Shown here in pieces: positions 60,713 to 64,000 of a stretch of 64,000 nt of DNA. The notes beneath the pieces were generated by a model, which ran no database searches, was not told the DNA's origin, and was given only the letters and a program-made list of their open reading frames with translations. The first letter of the stretch is position 1. Every line of letters begins with the position of its first letter. Source of the DNA: Nymphaea colorata (Eukaryota > Streptophyta > Magnoliopsida > Nymphaeales > Nymphaeaceae); assembly GCF_008831285.2 (NCBI RefSeq), contig NC_045142.1, positions 10,599,952 through 10,663,951 of the forward strand, read 5' to 3'. Both the position numbers and the translations under genes were made by a program.

Positions 60713-61915
60713 ATGGCGGATCCACTCCAACTGTTCCTGTGGTTGGTTACGTTCTTGGCGTGCGTCTACAGTTTTCGTCTCTTCTCCGTAAAATCCAGCA
60801 AGCTTCCGCCGGGTCCCGTGGGTCTTCCGATCGTCGGCTCCCTCTTCCAGGTTGGCACCAAACTCAATGAGTCCCTGGCGGAGCTTGCCAAGGTGTATGG
60901 GCCGCTGATGACGCTGCGGCTCGGCTTCAAAACCACGGTGGTTGTCTCCTCCGCTGAGATGGCCAGGGAGGTGCTGCAGAAGCATGATCAGGCCTTCGCA
61001 GGTATAACACTGCAAATGGGTGGAACCAATCAGCACGGTTCCAAGACTTAATTTGTCATTGAAGGAATCCCTTTCAGTCCATGGCAGCACAGCAATGTCC
61101 CTAAGTTTCTTTCTTTCCTTAGCTGCAAGGGCAGAGGCAAGTGTAGGTTCGAGCGTGCAACTGCTCACATAGGCCCAATTGACGTCTCATTCTTATTTTT
61201 TCATTCTCATAACTTTTTAGTATCCTTCAATTAAAAATTTCAATTTAGTATCCCTCAACTAAAAATTTCATACTTGCAGCAACCAATATTGGTAGGAGTT
61301 GTTGTCATGGAACGGTGGATTACGTACCATTTGAAGTTGGTTCGTGAAACACTGGTTCAACTTAGATTTGTTATATGCACAGGTTTGGGTTTGTGCATGC
61401 ATGATATATACCCCTAAAAGTGGCCCACGCTATTAAAAGTGAGTCAAAAGTCCACATATCACGTACCGAAAGCTGTACATGGTGCACCCCAGCACAATTA
61501 GCTTTCCATCAAGTCTTCCTTAATTTTTGAGGTTCATTGCCCCATAAATATTCTTCATAGTGAATTAGATGAAATGAGCCAAAAGGCCTTTAGTCAATTA
61601 AGAAAGGGTCATTCCTTACAAGGGAAAAGAAGGAACTCAGTTCTTATAAAATGTTAAAAACATCCATTTTTTTTCAAAAATAGCCAAAATACCCTTCTAA
61701 GAAGCCTGTGCGAAGGGCCGTCCATTTGTCTATTTACTTACAGTGTTTTTCACAGTGGAAGTAGCGTGAGTAAACTATTCGATTGGATTTGGATGATTCA
61801 GATGCCATCTCCAAACCAATCCATGCATGTATGAAAACTGCGTACATGGGCATATCAATGGCACGGTTATTAGCAAAAAATTTTTATGAATTTGTATTAT
61901 TGACATAAGAAATTC

Positions 61916-61955
<40 letters not shown>

Positions 61956-63680
61956 CATGGAGCCCAATTAAGTGATATATATCTGTGATCCTTATGTTCG
62001 CATCTTCGTTCGTAGGGCGAAGCGTCATGGACGCAGCTAGCCCATTTGACCACTCCAAGTGGTCGCTGGGGTTGGGACAGAACGGCCCGAGATGGCGAGA
62101 GATGAGGCGCATCTGCAACAATGAGCTGTTCACTCCCCGAAGGCTGGACTCACTGAGGGGGCTGCGTGAACAGAAGGTGCAGGAGTTGCTGCGCCATGTC
62201 CGAGAGGCTTGTCAAGGCGGCCAAGCAGTGAACGTCGGCGAGTGCTCCATGACGACCACTCTAAACTCCATCTCCAACACCCTCTTCTCCCAGGACACCA
62301 TGGGCCTCGGCTCGGAGTCTGTCACCGAGTTCAGGGCATTGTTTTTGGACTTGTCCATCGCCCTTGGCTCGCCAAACATCTCAGACTTCTTCCCGCTGCT
62401 AAAGTTCATGGACCCACAAGGGATCAGGCGCCGAACAGAGGTCTGCCTCAAGCGGTTCTATGAGTTGCTTGATGAGATCATAGAGAAACGCAATACATTG
62501 GGTAGGGAAGAAAGGTGACTTCTTGGATGTGCTCCTCGAGCTGAGCACGAAGCCGGGGTCAGAGTTCAAAAAGGAATGCGTCAAGCCCTTGTTACTGGTA
62601 TGGTTCGATAAGCTTCCCTTACTTTCTTCTCGTAGGTTGTTTTATGGAAGTCATGCGAGACCCTAAAAAAGGAGTAGCATAGTTAGTCGGTCGGTAAGCT
62701 GTGAAAATCCAATTTTTTTAGTTTGATTCATGTGAGTGTTATTTTTCTAAACTATAAAAAATGAACTTGTGACACTCTAATTAATGAGTATACTTCTTCC
62801 CACTTAGGTTCCAATGTAGACGTTATAAGACTCAATTCTAAACTACAAAGAATGGATGTGTGGCACTCTAGTCCATAAGCCTATTGCTTTTCACTTTGGT
62901 TTAACTATAACCTTAAACTAGGAGAGTAGAGTACTGAGAGGTTTTAACCTTTGCACTAGAAGTTAGAGGACACCATGAATATGTGGATCTAATCTTATTC
63001 GAATTGAAAAGAAATATTAATTTATAAATTGATCATTCATGATTGGCTCAAGCAATTCTATGCAACAGGAAATGTTTCTTGCCGGCACTGACACAAGCTC
63101 CAGTACTATTGAATGGGCAATGGCTGAACTGCTCCTCAACCCTAAAAAAATGGAGATCCTACGTTTGGAACTCAAACAGATCATCGGCGAAGATCGTGTG
63201 GTTCAGGAGACAGACATTCAACAACTCCCTTACTTGCAGGCAGTCGTGAAAGAGACCCTGAGGTTGCACCCACCAATTCCCCTTCTTGTCCCACATAGAG
63301 CGGATGCCACCACAAAGGTCGGCGGATTCACCATCCCGAAACATACGGCAGTACTCGTCAATGTATGGGCGATCGGCCGTGACTCCACCTATTGGGAGAA
63401 CCCGACGGCTTTCTTGCCGGAGAGGTTTCTGGAGTCGGATATAAATTTCAAGGGGAAGGATTTTCATTTCATTCCTTTTGGATCAGGAAGGAGGATGTGC
63501 CCCGGCTTACCTTTGGCCATCCGCACTGTTTATCTAGCGCTCGCTGCTCTCATCCATTCTTTTGAGTGGAAGCTTCCAAAAGGGATGTCGCCAGAAAAAC
63601 TTGACGTCGAGGAGTACTTCGGGATTGGCATGCGCAAAGCTGTGCCTCTGCTGGCTGTTGCCACTCCTATAGCAACGTGA
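60713..63680 (+). CDS. Cytochrome P450, CYP76-like, with one frameshift
   Basis: Three exons: 60713-61001, 62016-62597 and 63069-63680. The N-terminus has a hydrophobic ER anchor (about residues 5-20) and the Pro-rich hinge [13 protein letters not shown]. Exon 3 holds the I-helix AGTDTSSS, the K-helix ETLRLHP (ExxR), PERF, and the heme loop [10 protein letters not shown] with the Cys ligand, followed by LPLA as is usual in CYP76 enzymes. These are NADPH-dependent monooxygenases of terpenoid and related metabolism; the substrate is unknown. Exon 2 is out of frame: near 62501-62513 one extra base puts TGA at 62516, whereas [11 protein letters not shown] follows in the +1 frame. It is otherwise complete (about 493 residues expected), so this is a young pseudogene, a null allele or a sequence error. 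Intron 1, splitting the codon at AFAG|RS, is unusual to my knowledge for this family. Confidence 0.88.
61002..62015 (+). other. P450 intron 1
   Basis: GTATAA donor and TTCGTAG acceptor. The first 170 bp (to about 61170) are less AT-rich than the rest and carry an open minus-strand frame whose peptide ([20 protein letters not shown]) I cannot assign. The rest is AT-rich with a (TA)n tract at 61917-61948, 67 nt before the acceptor. Confidence 0.6.
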
Positions 63681-64000
63681 AGTAAATCAAATAGATATAC
63701 AAGTGACTTTCTTGGTTAGATCCAAATATCTATGTAATATGCATGGGAAGTCCTAAAAGGAAAATTAATCTTTGGACTAACTTACACTATTGTAGTGAAA
63801 ATTTCAATATCCTCTGGTATTATTAATGAAAGCACAAGCTTTGTTTGTGGTTGTTGAATATTTGGCGTCCAGTTAAATTATAATATGAAAGAGATGACGC
63901 TGATGCTTCCACTCTTTTGGATGATAAGTCCCCCCATCGATTACAGCCAATCACACTTCCGCTGTAGCTCAACCTCCTGTCATGAAGTGTCATGTGCCTT
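63681..64000. other. P450 3' flank
   Basis: AT-rich sequence that probably contains the P450 3' untranslated region (AATGAAA at about 63824). No further gene is seen before the window edge. Confidence 0.4.

Noticed and set aside
60665-61168. A 167-codon minus-strand open frame
   Set aside because: Most of it is antisense to P450 exon 1. Only the part inside intron 1 is unexplained and that is reported separately.
62502-62514. A 13-nt mini-intron (GTAGGG...AAAG) that would repair the P450 frame
   Set aside because: Far below the minimum length of plant introns; a one-base insertion is simpler.

Overview
The window is nuclear DNA of a flowering plant. The evidence is spliced genes with GT-AG (and some GC-AG) introns, AT-rich intergenic DNA full of microsatellites and miniature transposons, plant-type retroelement signals (initiator-Met tRNA primer site), a DYW-class pentatricopeptide gene and an A-type cytochrome P450. 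The species cannot be fixed from sequence alone.

Layout. 1-6.8 kb: transposon-rich DNA, mainly a decayed PIF/Harbinger element (about 1071-6776) with a Myb-like ORF1 remnant, a broken transposase and, inside it, a spliced exon resembling the BTB start of an NPH3 phototropism-family gene. 6970-9004: a complete, non-autonomous LTR element on the minus strand with two LTRs, tRNA-iMet primer site, polypurine tract and target duplication. 9695-25635 (minus): an eight-exon ABC1/COQ8-type atypical kinase gene (646 aa deduced); its introns carry a hAT-like element with an 8-bp target duplication and other repeats. 27066-34969 (plus): a sixteen-exon FEN1 flap endonuclease gene (382 aa deduced), divergent from the kinase gene, with an E2F-type site just upstream and a Copia reverse-transcriptase relic in an intron. 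35-48 kb: gene-poor DNA with a 1-kb tandem duplication, Tourist-like and hAT-like MITEs, CACTA-like repeats and (TA)n tracts. 49091-51658 (plus): a seven-exon HAD-family pyrimidine 5'-nucleotidase-like gene (285 aa). 53177-55054 (plus): an intronless DYW-type PPR protein (625 aa). 55-60.7 kb: repeats, including a 99-bp (TA)n tract and a CACTA-like terminus. 60713-63680 (plus): a three-exon CYP76-like cytochrome P450 with a single frameshift in exon 2.

The five host genes are functionally unrelated housekeeping or specialised genes: mitochondrial ubiquinone biosynthesis, DNA replication, nucleotide metabolism, organellar RNA editing and oxidative metabolism. No operon-like or clustered pathway is evident. 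The most notable points are three GC-AG introns among 30, the intact small LTR element, the NPH3-like exon inside a Harbinger element, and the E2F site in the shared COQ8/FEN1 intergenic region. I found no convincing wholly new system.
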